From assembly GCA_002813105.2 (NCBI GenBank), contig CP017966.2, positions 978,745-1,042,744 on the forward strand: a DNA stretch of 64,000 bases, read 5' to 3'. A model generated the notes under the pieces. The model made no database searches, was not told the origin of the DNA, and was given only the letters and a program-made list of their open reading frames with translations. Shown piece by piece: positions 17,974-26,542 of this stretch. Position 1 is the first letter of the stretch; the number at the start of each line of letters is the position of its first letter. The DNA is from Methanosarcinales archaeon Met12 (GTDB lineage: Archaea; Halobacteriota; UBA148; JAJOKI01). The translations under genes and the position numbers were made by a program.

Positions 17974-18043
17974 ATCATTCGTATCTTCTTTTTACTTCCT
18001 CGACACTGGTTTCTTCAACTATTGCGATTTCCTCATCACTCAT
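17974..18043 (-). CDS. Possible 22-codon ORF overlapping the pheS stop
   Basis: ATG at 18041-18043 overlaps the last codons of pheS and opens a very acidic frame of about 22 codons (starting MSDEEIAIVEETSVEEV, ending RRYE) before a stop near 17975. It is the only coding-like content in the 130 bases between pheS and the OLD gene. It may be the cut-off start of a gene that once linked pheS to pheT, a leader peptide of the inserted unit, or chance. Low confidence. Confidence 0.25.
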
Positions 18044-19547
18044 TTTTACCCTCGCGCAATTGAGAGATAGGATACCTCCTCAACCAATCGATATCAGGCC
18101 GATATAAGTCCCTCAAATCCTTTAGGCCCAGGCGCAACATCGCGAGCCTGCCAACACCGAGCCCCCATGCGAGAACGGGGCAATCGATACCTAACGGAGC
18201 CGTAACCTCGCGCCTGAATATGCCTGCTCCGCCCAATTCAATCCAGCCTAGTTCTGGCACATAGACTTCTGGCTCGACCGATGGCTCCGTGTATGGAAAA
18301 TACCCAGGACGGAAGCGCACATTTTCAAAATCCATGCGATGATAGAATTCGGACAGATAGCCCAGCAAATCTCTGAACGAGACATTCTCATCCATCACCA
18401 CGCCCTCCAATTGCTCAAACTCGGGGAGATGCGTGGCATCGATGGCTTCGCGCCGATATACTCGACCGATGCAGAACGCCTTAACAGGCGGCTTTGGATG
18501 TTCTGCCAGATGTTTTATCGTTATCGCAGTAGTATGCGTTCTGAGAACGTTCATCCGTGCCATGTCAAGACTCCATTTAGTCCCCCATCCTGCAGAATCG
18601 ATATTGCCGCCATGCTCGTGTGTCGCTTTTACACCTTTCACGTATTTATCTGGCAGCTTCCCCTTGGAATCGAGATAGAACGTATCCTGCATCTCCCTGG
18701 CAGGATGGTCCTGTGGTTGGAACAGCGCATCGAAATTCCAAAACGACGTCTGTATAAAGTCTCCCCTTATCTCCTCAAAGCCCATCTCGAGGAATATTTG
18801 GCGCATCATATCGAGCAGTCGTTGATATGGATGTTTTTTAGCAACAAAGGTTTCCTGTGCTGGCGCGTGTATGTCATATGGCCGCAATCCCTTCTCTCGC
18901 CATTTGCCTGACCTGATCAAGTCAGGGGTCAGTTGTCCGATTTCGTCCGTAAGCACAATGCCTTTCTGCACTAATTTGCGCCCAGCATCTGTAATGGTGA
19001 TGGTGCGAGATGTTTTTTCGATAGCGCTGATCAGATTTCTGTTGAGCAATTCCTGGATAGTCATGGATGAAAAATTCGTGAGACCATCAGAAGGGCGTGA
19101 GCGCAAAAAGTCCAGGATTTCCTTCTGAGCGTCTTTTTTGCCCGTATTGATTGGTCTGATTGTCGTCTCTTCGCCTTTTTTCTCGATAGTCGCCAGTCCC
19201 TTTCGCTTCAACCAGCCAAGCGCAATGCTGATATCTCTCCATGGGAACGTCCTCTTTAACTCGGACAGTGTGCATTCTTTTCCTTCCATAAAATCGATAA
19301 TTCGCCCCTCTGGGAGACCTTGCTGTGCATATAATATCCCTTCATCTGTAAGCGAGTAAAATTTAGTCGTTTCCTCCTCTACCGCCGCCAGCCCTCTCTC
19401 GGCAAGTGAAAACGCAGCCTGCATGGCAGTATCGACTTTGAGGTTGGAAATCTCTGCAAGTCTCTGTGGGCTTGCGGACCCGACCTTGTCAAGCGCCAAT
19501 AGTATGCGCTTTTCATTAAGCCTGTTGATGCGGTCTATTTCGACCAT
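18036..19547 (-). CDS. pheS: Phenylalanyl-tRNA synthetase alpha subunit
   Basis: 503 residues. N-terminal winged-helix repeats (about residues 1-190, several HTH-like units typical of archaeal/eukaryal PheRS alpha) precede the class II catalytic core. Core motifs include the motif 2 region (FCIGRVYRREAIDATHLPEF) and motif 3 (GLGVGRLAMLRLGL) near the C-terminus. Charges tRNA-Phe together with PheT. It is the first gene of the minus-strand unit pheS, OLD, DUF3800, pheT. The divergent gap of about 106 bases carries TATA-like sequences for both directions. Confidence 0.97.
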   Translation of the reverse strand: MVEIDRINRLNEKRILLALDKVGSASPQRLAEISNLKVDTAMQAAFSLAERGLAAVEEETTKFYSLTDEGILYAQQGLPEGRIIDFMEGKECTLSELKRTFPWRDISIALGWLKRKGLATIEKKGEETTIRPINTGKKDAQKEILDFLRSRPSDGLTNFSSMTIQELLNRNLISAIEKTSRTITITDAGRKLVQKGIVLTDEIGQLTPDLIRSGKWREKGLRPYDIHAPAQETFVAKKHPYQRLLDMMRQIFLEMGFEEIRGDFIQTSFWNFDALFQPQDHPAREMQDTFYLDSKGKLPDKYVKGVKATHEHGGNIDSAGWGTKWSLDMARMNVLRTHTTAITIKHLAEHPKPPVKAFCIGRVYRREAIDATHLPEFEQLEGVVMDENVSFRDLLGYLSEFYHRMDFENVRFRPGYFPYTEPSVEPEVYVPELGWIELGGAGIFRREVTAPLGIDCPVLAWGLGVGRLAMLRLGLKDLRDLYRPDIDWLRRYPISQLREGKNE

Positions 19548-19653
19548 AATGACACTCCTGATTTAGAATGCAGTATCTATTATTTGTAACTACTTACATT
19601 GAAAACATTTATCCCAGATAAAATATATGCTCCTATCAAACGGAGGGCATAAT

Positions 19654-19950
19654 TTGAACACATTATATTTTTACGATTACGAGACCAAGAAAGAGGCCGA
19701 GAGAATTTTAAGTGGGGACATGCTCAAGCGAGTAGGATATACCGTCCGGGAGTGCAAGTTCGTGGATTCAGAGCGCGAAGGATATTATCTATTTATAAGG
19801 TCTGCGCCTGAGATGATTAAAAAGGTCGATGAGCTGTTGGAAGGCATAAAAATCGAGAAGGTAGTGGGAAAAGAGGCAGAAGAGGTAATCGAAAAGATAG
19901 AGGCAGAGGACGAGTCGGCTGCAACAGGGATGGGAATGATATTCAGGTGA
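19654..19950 (+). CDS. Small conserved archaeal protein, unknown function
   Basis: 98 residues from TTG 19654, chosen because GGAGG (19642-19646) is 7 bases upstream; an in-frame ATG at 19627 has no ribosome-binding site and would place the GGAGG inside the gene. Alternating beta/alpha pattern: NTLYFYDYETKKEAERIL, a central C-K-F-V-D-S-E-R-E-G-Y-Y-L-F-I and an acidic helix, then a glycine/methionine tail. I do not recognise a named family. It overlaps the isochorismatase-like gene by one base and is presumably co-transcribed with it. Confidence 0.75.
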   Translation: MNTLYFYDYETKKEAERILSGDMLKRVGYTVRECKFVDSEREGYYLFIRSAPEMIKKVDELLEGIKIEKVVGKEAEEVIEKIEAEDESAATGMGMIFR

Positions 19951-20564
19951 TGGTAAATATGGTTGATAGATTAAAATATAAATCACATATAGCTATGGCA
20001 GGAAAAGAAGATAGCATATTATTAATTATAGACATGCAGGACAGGCTGGTAAATAGTCCTGTGTTTCCCATTTACGAGAGAGGCAAAATTGTCGAGAATA
20101 TTAAAGCGTTGATTAAAACTGCAAACGTTTTTAAACTGCCTGTTATGGTGGTGGAGCAAAAAAAGTTGGGTGAGACCATCCCCGAGATAAAGGAATTGCT
20201 TCATCAATATAATATGTATCATCCTATTGAAAAATTATGTTTTAGCTCTTATGGGAATGAAGAGTTTAGAAGAAGGTTGGAAGAAATCAATCGAACGAGA
20301 GTGTTAATTTGCGGTGTTGAGACGCATATTTGCGTGATTCAAACGGCACTTGACCTCGTGGAAAATGGCTATTCAACACAGATTATCAAGGATGCCACCT
20401 CTTCTCATCTAAAAACAGATTTTGAAACGGCGATTGGCAGGGTGAGAGGGGATGGAGTGGTAATTACAACCACAGAGATGTTGATATATGAACTATTAAA
20501 AGAGGCGGGAGCGGACGAGTTTAAAAAGGTATTGGAGATAGTGAAAGATAAGAGAGGGCGTTAG
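19950..20564 (+). CDS. Isochorismatase-like cysteine hydrolase
   Basis: About 204 residues. The isochorismatase/nicotinamidase fold has the catalytic triad: D in LLIIDMQDRL (near residue 28), K in HPIEKLCFSSY (near 93) and the nucleophile C in CGVETHICVIQT (near 128). Closest in style to YcaC/isochorismatase-like hydrolases rather than true nicotinamidases, so the substrate is unknown. ATG 19950 overlaps the upstream stop by one base; ATG 19959 is an alternative. Confidence 0.87.
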   Translation: MVNMVDRLKYKSHIAMAGKEDSILLIIDMQDRLVNSPVFPIYERGKIVENIKALIKTANVFKLPVMVVEQKKLGETIPEIKELLHQYNMYHPIEKLCFSSYGNEEFRRRLEEINRTRVLICGVETHICVIQTALDLVENGYSTQIIKDATSSHLKTDFETAIGRVRGDGVVITTTEMLIYELLKEAGADEFKKVLEIVKDKRGR

Positions 20565-20892
20565 CTGAAATGCATGCCCTTGACAAAAACATGGGCAGAA
20601 CAAAACGAAGCAGCGGATTTAGATGATAATTTTGCTTGGATTTTTGATCCTGGGACTCGTAATATCAGCAAAAACGTTTCGCTGGGAATAATATGGGAGA
20701 TATAAAACCGCAACTCTTCGCCAACTTCGTTGGCTCGGGGCTAACGTCCCCGTCTAACAGCCGTTAAAAGACTTCACAACCTTGCAGGTTGCTACGCCCA
20801 AATTTTTCTAACAAAAACTTCTTTTAATGGCATATGTTATCTGAACTGTCAGGGTCCTTATCACTGACTTTTTCGCGTTATTCCTCTCTAAA
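20565..20892. other. 328-base gap with a hairpin cluster
   Basis: No normal gene. Three short perfect hairpins lie in tandem: GCCAAC-ttc-GTTGGC (20720-20734), GGGG-ctaacgt-CCCC (20737-20751) and AACC-ttgca-GGTT (20778-20790). They are followed by GCTACGCCCAAATT, words also present in the 2.1-kb cluster. The hairpins lie between two convergent genes, so they may act in 3'-end formation. A 22-residue hydrophobic micro-ORF at 20623-20691 (MIILLGFLILG at its start, one membrane span) is possible but has no clear ribosome-binding site. Confidence 0.5.
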
Positions 20893-22176
20893 TCAGATTT
20901 TTAAGCCAAACTCATCCAATCGCTCTTTTGCGAGCTCGCGCTTCTCTTGATGCTCCTTCAGGAAATTGGACATCAGCTCCACTGCAAGCGCCTTGCATTT
21001 GCCGCAGGTGCGCCCGCCGTCTCGGCATTCTTTGAATATCCCTGCGAGTTGCTCGTCATCTTCGAGCAGGTGGAACATCAAAAGTTCGTAAACGGTGCAT
21101 TTTTGAGGTTCGCCACCCGACCGGCGCTGCTCTGCAAGAGTGATACTCCCTCCTGTTTTTGCCTTTTTAATCTTTGCGGCTGCAACGTCGGGAGATTCGG
21201 TCAGCGCAATGACGCTGTTTGGAGCACTGCTCGACATTTTGCCGCCTGCCAATCCACTCATAAACCGATGGTAGGTCGATGCTGGCTGGTAAAACCCACA
21301 GCCTCCATGCTCGACCTCCACTTCGCGCACGATGGATTCGACCGCTTTCATATCATCATTATCATAGATGTCCAGGTGTTCTGCATAGGGTTTTGTTTTT
21401 CCGTCCACGCGGTCTGCAATGGTGCGCATGGCTAACTTATTTGCAACTCTCGCTCTCACGCTGATGTAACCGTCACGAGGCTCTACTTTGAACATCCTCA
21501 TCCGGTTCGCGATATCCCTTGTGAGCCTTATGTGTGGGTCCTGATCCGCACCGACTGGTATTATCACTGGCTTCGGTCCACCATATTCGGATAGCTGTGG
21601 CTGAAGGATGTCCGCACTTTGAATGAGCGTGCTGAGCATGTGTGAAACGTGAGTTTCGCCGGGAAATCCATAAATGGCATTCATCTCGGACAGGTTCGTC
21701 TTCATCCCGAGCTCAAACGCAAGGTCTTTTACCAGCGGATTTTTGGACTGGAAGTAAATGTGGCCGTCGGACTTGAAACCGAGTGCGATTAAACTGAGCA
21801 CATATTCGTTGATTCCAATTTCAATGCATTTATCCCACGAGATGTTACGGACAGAATGCGCCTCCATATCAGCCACGGCGAAAAATGCATGCGCTCCCAT
21901 CTGCTGATGCCATATCATCTCATCCATCACCATCTTGTGTCCCAGATGCACGGGACCAGATGGCATGAATCCGCTCATGACCGCAAATGGAGAGTCATTT
22001 TTCATCGCTTCCAGAATCGTTTGATAATCGCGGTGACCAAAGATGATTCGTCTTCGCATGTATAAATGTGGATTCGGTATCTCCGGGATAATTGTCTCAA
22101 AAGGAGCTATTCCAAATTCGTCGAACAATTTTGAATAATCCGTGATATCCACGGCTCCCCATGGGTCGAGCTTCAT
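20893..22176 (-). CDS. trpS: Tryptophanyl-tRNA synthetase
   Basis: 427 residues, archaeal/eukaryal-type class I synthetase. The HIGH-like motif is [10 protein letters not shown] (near residue 72-81), and the KMSKS motif is GGKMSSSAP (near 310-318). A C-terminal [13 protein letters not shown] cysteine group is a usual feature of archaeal TrpRS. It follows endA on the same strand, separated by 18 bases, and the operon starts with tRNA-Arg. Confidence 0.96.
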   Translation of the reverse strand: MKLDPWGAVDITDYSKLFDEFGIAPFETIIPEIPNPHLYMRRRIIFGHRDYQTILEAMKNDSPFAVMSGFMPSGPVHLGHKMVMDEMIWHQQMGAHAFFAVADMEAHSVRNISWDKCIEIGINEYVLSLIALGFKSDGHIYFQSKNPLVKDLAFELGMKTNLSEMNAIYGFPGETHVSHMLSTLIQSADILQPQLSEYGGPKPVIIPVGADQDPHIRLTRDIANRMRMFKVEPRDGYISVRARVANKLAMRTIADRVDGKTKPYAEHLDIYDNDDMKAVESIVREVEVEHGGCGFYQPASTYHRFMSGLAGGKMSSSAPNSVIALTESPDVAAAKIKKAKTGGSITLAEQRRSGGEPQKCTVYELLMFHLLEDDEQLAGIFKECRDGGRTCGKCKALAVELMSNFLKEHQEKRELAKERLDEFGLKI

Positions 22177-22194
22177 ACTCCCTCTGCCTCCTTA

Positions 22195-23253
22195 TCACAA
22201 TTTAGTTCTTCCAATATCGACATATTGTACTTTTTTATCGGTTGTATATGCAAATATCATTCGCTTTCTAACGCTCTGGGCGAGTCTGATGGCACGTGAC
22301 AACTCCTGTAATGCAAATATATGGTCACCTGGAATCGCGTGTACGAGATATTTAGAATGCGTCAGTTTTTCAATGGAATCAATCTGTTCATAGGTACGAA
22401 AGTGGCTGCCGAACTTAAAACCTGTCTTGACCACCTGTCCTTTATCCCGCAGCCCTTCATAGGTCCTGTATTTTCCGTCAAATATCGGCTCGATTCTCGT
22501 TGCTTTTTCTGCAAACTTCTTGAAACTTAGGACTTTACCTGATTTTCCATCGACGATCTTTATGACCTTCTTTTTTAGCAGATATGCAGACTCCACGAGC
22601 GACAATTGCAGCATTTTTTCATGCAACAATGTCCCAAAAAAGCTGCCATGATGGAGCGCATGTGCCAGCTCTGGATCCCAGATTATCACCCTGTCCCCCA
22701 GCAGCGCCGCCTCTTCTTTAATGCCGTTCGTCTTTACCTCCCTCATCTTTCCTTCCATGTCCGTCTTTTTAGCATCATAGAACGTTATATCCCCTTCCTC
22801 GTCCACGATGGCGAGTATGATTTGTTTTCGCACGTTTTTCGCAGTCTCCAGATGCCGCATTATATCTGTCAGGGGGAGTGGTTCTCTCTCGGATACCACG
22901 CGCACGAAATACTCTGCTGGCGTTTTGCCAGGATGCCCCCCTCTGGGGTACAGCCTGAAATCGGTTACACTTGGTTGTACATAATATCCCCTCTCCCGCA
23001 AATCTTTGTAGACGATGTATTTTAGTTCGAATTTTTCCATCAGGTTGGAAGCAGTCTTGACAAATTCTTTAAAATTTAGGGGTTTTTTATCCAGAGATAT
23101 CGAGATTCTCTCTCGCCCAAGTAGGTATGCCGCCTCGGTCAGGGTTAATTCTAGTTTGCCATCCCTGGGGCGCCCGTAATAGCTGGTACTGTATAACTCA
23201 GCGATGGCAGCCTCTTCCAATATGACCCTATCTCTAACTAATTTGCCGTTCAT
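22195..23253 (-). CDS. endA: tRNA-splicing endonuclease (two-repeat homodimer type)
   Basis: 352 residues from ATG 23253; the longer frame runs into tRNA-Arg and is rejected. The protein contains two tandem endonuclease units, the homodimeric arrangement known from Archaeoglobus. The second unit carries the catalytic residues: tyrosine in YEGLRDKGQVVKTG, histidine in KFGSHFRTY (near 282) and lysine in SVRKRM (near 328). The first unit is the degenerate structural half. It cuts bulge-helix-bulge motifs at tRNA exon-intron junctions. A fitting substrate, tRNA-Lys with a 295-nt intron, is in this window at 47.5 kb. tRNA-Arg ends 16 bases upstream. Confidence 0.95.
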   Translation of the reverse strand: MNGKLVRDRVILEEAAIAELYSTSYYGRPRDGKLELTLTEAAYLLGRERISISLDKKPLNFKEFVKTASNLMEKFELKYIVYKDLRERGYYVQPSVTDFRLYPRGGHPGKTPAEYFVRVVSEREPLPLTDIMRHLETAKNVRKQIILAIVDEEGDITFYDAKKTDMEGKMREVKTNGIKEEAALLGDRVIIWDPELAHALHHGSFFGTLLHEKMLQLSLVESAYLLKKKVIKIVDGKSGKVLSFKKFAEKATRIEPIFDGKYRTYEGLRDKGQVVKTGFKFGSHFRTYEQIDSIEKLTHSKYLVHAIPGDHIFALQELSRAIRLAQSVRKRMIFAYTTDKKVQYVDIGRTKL

Positions 23254-23269
23254 AACATTCCTCGATATA

Positions 23270-23341
23270 CGGATCTGCTGGGATTTGAACCCAGGTCGTC
23301 GGGTCCGAAGCCCGAAAGGATGTCCACTACCCCACAGACCC
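23270..23341 (-). tRNA. tRNA-Arg(TCG)
   Basis: 72 nt, no encoded CCA. Acceptor stem GGGTCTG pairs with CAGATCC (one G-T), discriminator G. The anticodon stem TCGGG/CCCGA encloses loop CTTCGGA, anticodon TCG (reads CGA). The T arm is TGGG-TTCAAAT-CCCA. No intron. It lies head-to-tail in front of the tRNA-splicing endonuclease gene, so both may share a transcript. Confidence 0.95.
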
Positions 23342-23417
23342 ATCACACTATATTATGCCATTCTATTATAGCTTATCGCAGAAAAGTATTAAATCCTGCT
23401 CAGGTATAGTGGATGGC

Positions 23418-23843
23418 ATGATGTTGTCGGATAGGGATATCAGAAGGAAAATGTCAGAAGGACTACTTATCAAACCGTTCAACGAAGATTCGCTTCAACC
23501 CGCATCATATGACCTTAGAGCAGGGGAATCTACTGTCATCCAACCAAAGGCGTTTGCACTGGTTGGTTCGCTCGAGCGCGTGGAAATGCCATTGGACGTG
23601 GCGAGTATTCTAAAGGTTCGGTCATCATATGCGCGAAAGGGACTTATCCTGGGCGGCGGTTTTATCGACCCTGGGTTTAGAGGCAACCTGACGCTGTGCC
23701 TGAGCAATATGAGCGATAAAGAAATAGAGATAAGTTACGGCGAGCGAATAGTCCAGATGCTATTGTTCCGTGTAACATCGCCGAATAGTATGTACAAAGG
23801 AAAATATCAGGATTCCAATGGTGTTGTGAAGGCAAAATTATGA
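23418..23843 (+). CDS. dcd: dCTP deaminase/dUTPase-family protein
   Basis: About 141 residues from ATG 23418. Family motifs: LQPASYDLR (near residue 27-35), VRSSYARKGL (near 72-81), the catalytic glycine-rich GGFIDPGFRGNLTL (near 86-99) and the C-terminal YKGKYQDSNG. It removes ammonia from dCTP and/or hydrolyses dUTP to supply dUMP and limit uracil in DNA. It is shorter than typical bacterial Dcd, close to compact archaeal DCD-like proteins; mono- versus bifunctional activity cannot be told. Divergent from tRNA-Arg. Confidence 0.85.
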   Translation: MMLSDRDIRRKMSEGLLIKPFNEDSLQPASYDLRAGESTVIQPKAFALVGSLERVEMPLDVASILKVRSSYARKGLILGGGFIDPGFRGNLTLCLSNMSDKEIEISYGERIVQMLLFRVTSPNSMYKGKYQDSNGVVKAKL

Positions 23844-23891
23844 TGCATTGAAATATAAAGAGAACGAGATTATATAAAATATGGAGGCGAC

Positions 23892-24185
23892 ATGAAGACG
23901 CTAAAAGAGATAAAAAAGATTTTGTCTACAAATAGAAGAGAACTGAGAGATAAATACGGTGTTAAAGAACTATATATATTTGGTTCTCTGGTCACAGACG
24001 AGCAAACAGAAGGGAGTGATGTGGATATACTTGTGGAGTTTTACGATGCCCCCGATCTTCTTAAATTCATAGAGATTGAGAGATATATTGAAGAGATCAT
24101 AGGCGTTAAGGTTGACCTTGTCAGAAAAACCGTAATACGACCTGAGATAAAGGATGCGGTGCTTGAAGAAGCAATTCCAATATGA
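23892..24185 (+). CDS. mntA: MntA-type nucleotidyltransferase antitoxin
   Basis: 97 residues. Minimal nucleotidyltransferase: FGSLVTDEQTEGSDVDILVEF carries the GSx10DxD active-site motif (near residues 36-54), and a later V-D-L-V contributes the third acidic position. In the MntA/HepT system this protein AMPylates the HEPN toxin near its active site. A GGAGG ribosome-binding site precedes the ATG at 23892. It overlaps hepT by 4 bases (ATGA), the usual antitoxin-toxin coupling. All key residues look intact. Confidence 0.9.
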   Translation: MKTLKEIKKILSTNRRELRDKYGVKELYIFGSLVTDEQTEGSDVDILVEFYDAPDLLKFIEIERYIEEIIGVKVDLVRKTVIRPEIKDAVLEEAIPI

Positions 24186-24535
24186 AACGAGATTACAATT
24201 TATATCTAAAGGACATTTTAAGCGCCATAGATAAGATCGATGAGTTCATCGGAGATATGAACTTTGATGAATTTGTAGCAGATGATAAAACAAACAGCGC
24301 GGTTGCAAGGAAACTTGAGATCATAGGAGAGGCAGGCAAGAGCGTACCTCAGCATTTAAGAGAAAGATATAAAGAGATCCCATGGAGTGATGTGGCAAGG
24401 ATAAGAGATAAGATCATTCATTTTTATTTTGGCATCGATTATGAGATCGTATGGAAGGTAGCAAAAGAAAGATTGCCCGAGATTAAACCAAGTATAGAAA
24501 AGATGCTAAATGAACTTGAGAGTAGAAAGAAATGA
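24182..24535 (+). CDS. hepT: HepT-type HEPN ribonuclease toxin (DUF86)
   Basis: 117 residues, mostly helical. The HEPN catalytic motif R-x4-H is present as RDKIIH, followed by FYFGIDYEIVW (near residues 82-98) including the tyrosine that MntA modifies in known systems. The preceding R-K-L-E-I-I-G-E-A and V-P-Q-H-L-R are conserved HepT positions. The start overlaps mntA. Intact, in contrast to the broken HepT at 54.1 kb. Confidence 0.9.
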   Translation: MKRDYNLYLKDILSAIDKIDEFIGDMNFDEFVADDKTNSAVARKLEIIGEAGKSVPQHLRERYKEIPWSDVARIRDKIIHFYFGIDYEIVWKVAKERLPEIKPSIEKMLNELESRKK

Positions 24536-24593
24536 GAGACATTTGCCGCAGTCACACCAACTACGTCCATAATACTCTTACAATACCTTCAGG

Positions 24594-25064
24594 CTAAATT
24601 ATCACTCCGTGTTCCTCTTTCAAGATATTTAGAACTATCATCGTATAGGTTCTCCTCACGTTATCCATGGCAAGAAGGTTCTTTATGAAATCATTTAAAT
24701 CTGAACGGTTTTTGAACTTCGCTACTATGATGGCATCGTATTCGCCTGTGACATCATATACTGCTGAAACGTTCGGCTCTCTGGCGATTGCCTCTTCTAT
24801 CTCAGGCAAATGCCCGCCTTCGACCACGAGACCTATCAATGCGGTTAAGTCGTAGCCCAGCTTTGAGTAGTCTATGTTCAGTATGAACCCAGTGATTGCT
24901 CCAATTTCACGAAGCTTGCTTACCCTGTTATAAACCGTCCCCTCGGCGACCTTAACTTTGCTGGCTATATCCCTATAACTTTTACGCGCATCCTTTTGCA
25001 ACTCACGAATTATTTTAAGGTCGAGTTCGTCGACTTTGTCCATGTTATCAATTATATCTTTCAA
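24594..25064 (-). CDS. Lrp/AsnC family transcriptional regulator
   Basis: 156 residues. N-terminal helix-turn-helix (LDLKIIRELQKDARKSYRDI, residues 14-33, then V-A-E-G-T-V-Y-N-R-V recognition helix) and a C-terminal RAM/ACT-like ligand domain. Start ATG 25064 or ATG 25043. It is divergent from glutamine synthetase across a 149-base gap containing a promoter and an AT-rich palindrome, so it is a good candidate regulator of glnA and of itself. Confidence 0.92.
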   Translation of the reverse strand: MKDIIDNMDKVDELDLKIIRELQKDARKSYRDIASKVKVAEGTVYNRVSKLREIGAITGFILNIDYSKLGYDLTALIGLVVEGGHLPEIEEAIAREPNVSAVYDVTGEYDAIIVAKFKNRSDLNDFIKNLLAMDNVRRTYTMIVLNILKEEHGVII

Positions 25065-25140
25065 CCTTTAAAAAATTAACTGATTTAAAACAAAGAGGTC
25101 TCAAAAAATATGTAAAAATCTATACAAATCACGTATAAAC

Positions 25141-25180
25141 CGAAAGATATTTATAGAAATATTCATTTCTTATAAAATAG
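25141..25180 (+). promoter_or_regulatory. glnA promoter with overlapping palindrome
   Basis: CGAAAG (25141-25146) followed by a TTTATA box (25150-25155) looks like a BRE-TATA archaeal promoter firing towards glnA; transcription would start near 25180. A 23-base imperfect palindrome (25152-25174), with core GAAAT-attc-ATTTC, overlaps the TATA box. This is the position expected for an Lrp-type operator, and the divergent neighbour encodes an Lrp protein. Confidence 0.5.
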
Positions 25181-25213
25181 GTTGGACGCTAATTAATTTG
25201 AAGGTGGTTTAAG

Positions 25214-26542
25214 ATGAGGTCGAAGGATGAGGGGCAGGTGCTCGAGGCAATAAAAAAACAGGACATAAGATTCATAAGACTCTGGTTCACAGATATCCTG
25301 GGACAACTGAAGAGTTTCGCTATTTCAAGTGATATAATGGAAGAGGCTTTTTCAGAAGGCATGGGCTTTGACGGCTCGTCGATAAAGGGATTTGCCAGAA
25401 TCGATGAAAGTGACATGCTCGCAAAACCTGACCCAAGTACGCTTAGGATTCTCCCATGGAGGCCAAAGGAGAAGGCGGTAGCGAGTATGTTTTGTGATAT
25501 CCTTCAGCCAGACGGCACTCCTTACGAAGGCGACCCCCGATATATATTGAAGAGAAATCTGGCACAGTTGGAAAAGACGAACTATACTTTTTACGTGGGC
25601 CCAGAGCTGGAATACTTCTATTTTGAGGACGAGAAACAGCCCAAAATATTGGATATAGGCGGGTATTTCGATCTCACCACCCTAGATGCGGCAAGCGATC
25701 TGCGGCGCGACACGATACTCGCCCTGGAGTCAATGGAGATAAAGGTGGAATATAGCCATCATGAGGTGGGGCCATCTCAACACGAGATAGATTTGTGCTA
25801 TAGCGATGCACTCACCATGGCAGATACTGTAATGACTTATAGACTGGTGGTTAAAGAGATAGCGCAAAACCACGGCGTATATGCCACATTTATGCCAAAG
25901 CCCATATCAGGGGTAAATGGGAGTGGCATGCATACACACCAATCTTTATTCAAGGGGGATAAAAACATATTTTTTGACTCGGGTGACGAATATTATCTAT
26001 CCGATGTTGCTAAAAGATATATCGCAGGATTGTTAAAGCATGCACCGGAGATTACGTCCATCACCAACCAATATGTCAATTCATATAAACGCCTGGTTCC
26101 AGGCTATGAGGCGCCTGTGTATATATCATGGGCCCGAAGAAACCGGTCTACATTGGTCAGAGTGCCCATGTATAAGCCAGGGAAGGAAAAAGCAACGAGA
26201 ATCGAGTACCGCAGTCCAGATCCTGCATGCAATCCGTATCTGGCCTTCTCGGTAATGCTGGCGGCAGGTATGGAAGGGATTAAAAACAAATATGAATTGC
26301 CAGAACCAACTGAGAAAGATGTTTTTCATATGAGTGAGCAGGAAAGAGAGAAGGATGGGATAGAGTCGCTTCCAGGCAGTCTGATTGACGCTGTCAAACT
26401 GACTGAGAAAAGTGAACTGGTACGAAAAGCGCTGGGCGATCATACCTTCAACAACTTTATCGAGAATAAAAAGATAGAGTGGGATGGATACAAAGTATGC
26501 GTCCATCCTTATGAGATAGAAAAGTATCTGCCAATATTATGA
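25214..26542 (+). CDS. glnA: Glutamine synthetase type I
   Basis: 442 residues. N-terminal beta-grasp (VLEAIKKQDIRFIRLWFTDI) and a catalytic domain with the signature FDGSSIKGF (near residue 53-61), the metal/glutamate motif GPELEY (near 127), KPISGVNGSGMHTHQS (ATP region near 230-246) and the C-terminal R-(I)-E-Y-R. It joins ammonia to glutamate using ATP. The product feeds the glutamate synthase encoded 1.4 kb downstream. Ribosome-binding site GGTGGT precedes the ATG. Regulation by the divergent Lrp protein is likely. Confidence 0.97.
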   Translation: MRSKDEGQVLEAIKKQDIRFIRLWFTDILGQLKSFAISSDIMEEAFSEGMGFDGSSIKGFARIDESDMLAKPDPSTLRILPWRPKEKAVASMFCDILQPDGTPYEGDPRYILKRNLAQLEKTNYTFYVGPELEYFYFEDEKQPKILDIGGYFDLTTLDAASDLRRDTILALESMEIKVEYSHHEVGPSQHEIDLCYSDALTMADTVMTYRLVVKEIAQNHGVYATFMPKPISGVNGSGMHTHQSLFKGDKNIFFDSGDEYYLSDVAKRYIAGLLKHAPEITSITNQYVNSYKRLVPGYEAPVYISWARRNRSTLVRVPMYKPGKEKATRIEYRSPDPACNPYLAFSVMLAAGMEGIKNKYELPEPTEKDVFHMSEQEREKDGIESLPGSLIDAVKLTEKSELVRKALGDHTFNNFIENKKIEWDGYKVCVHPYEIEKYLPIL

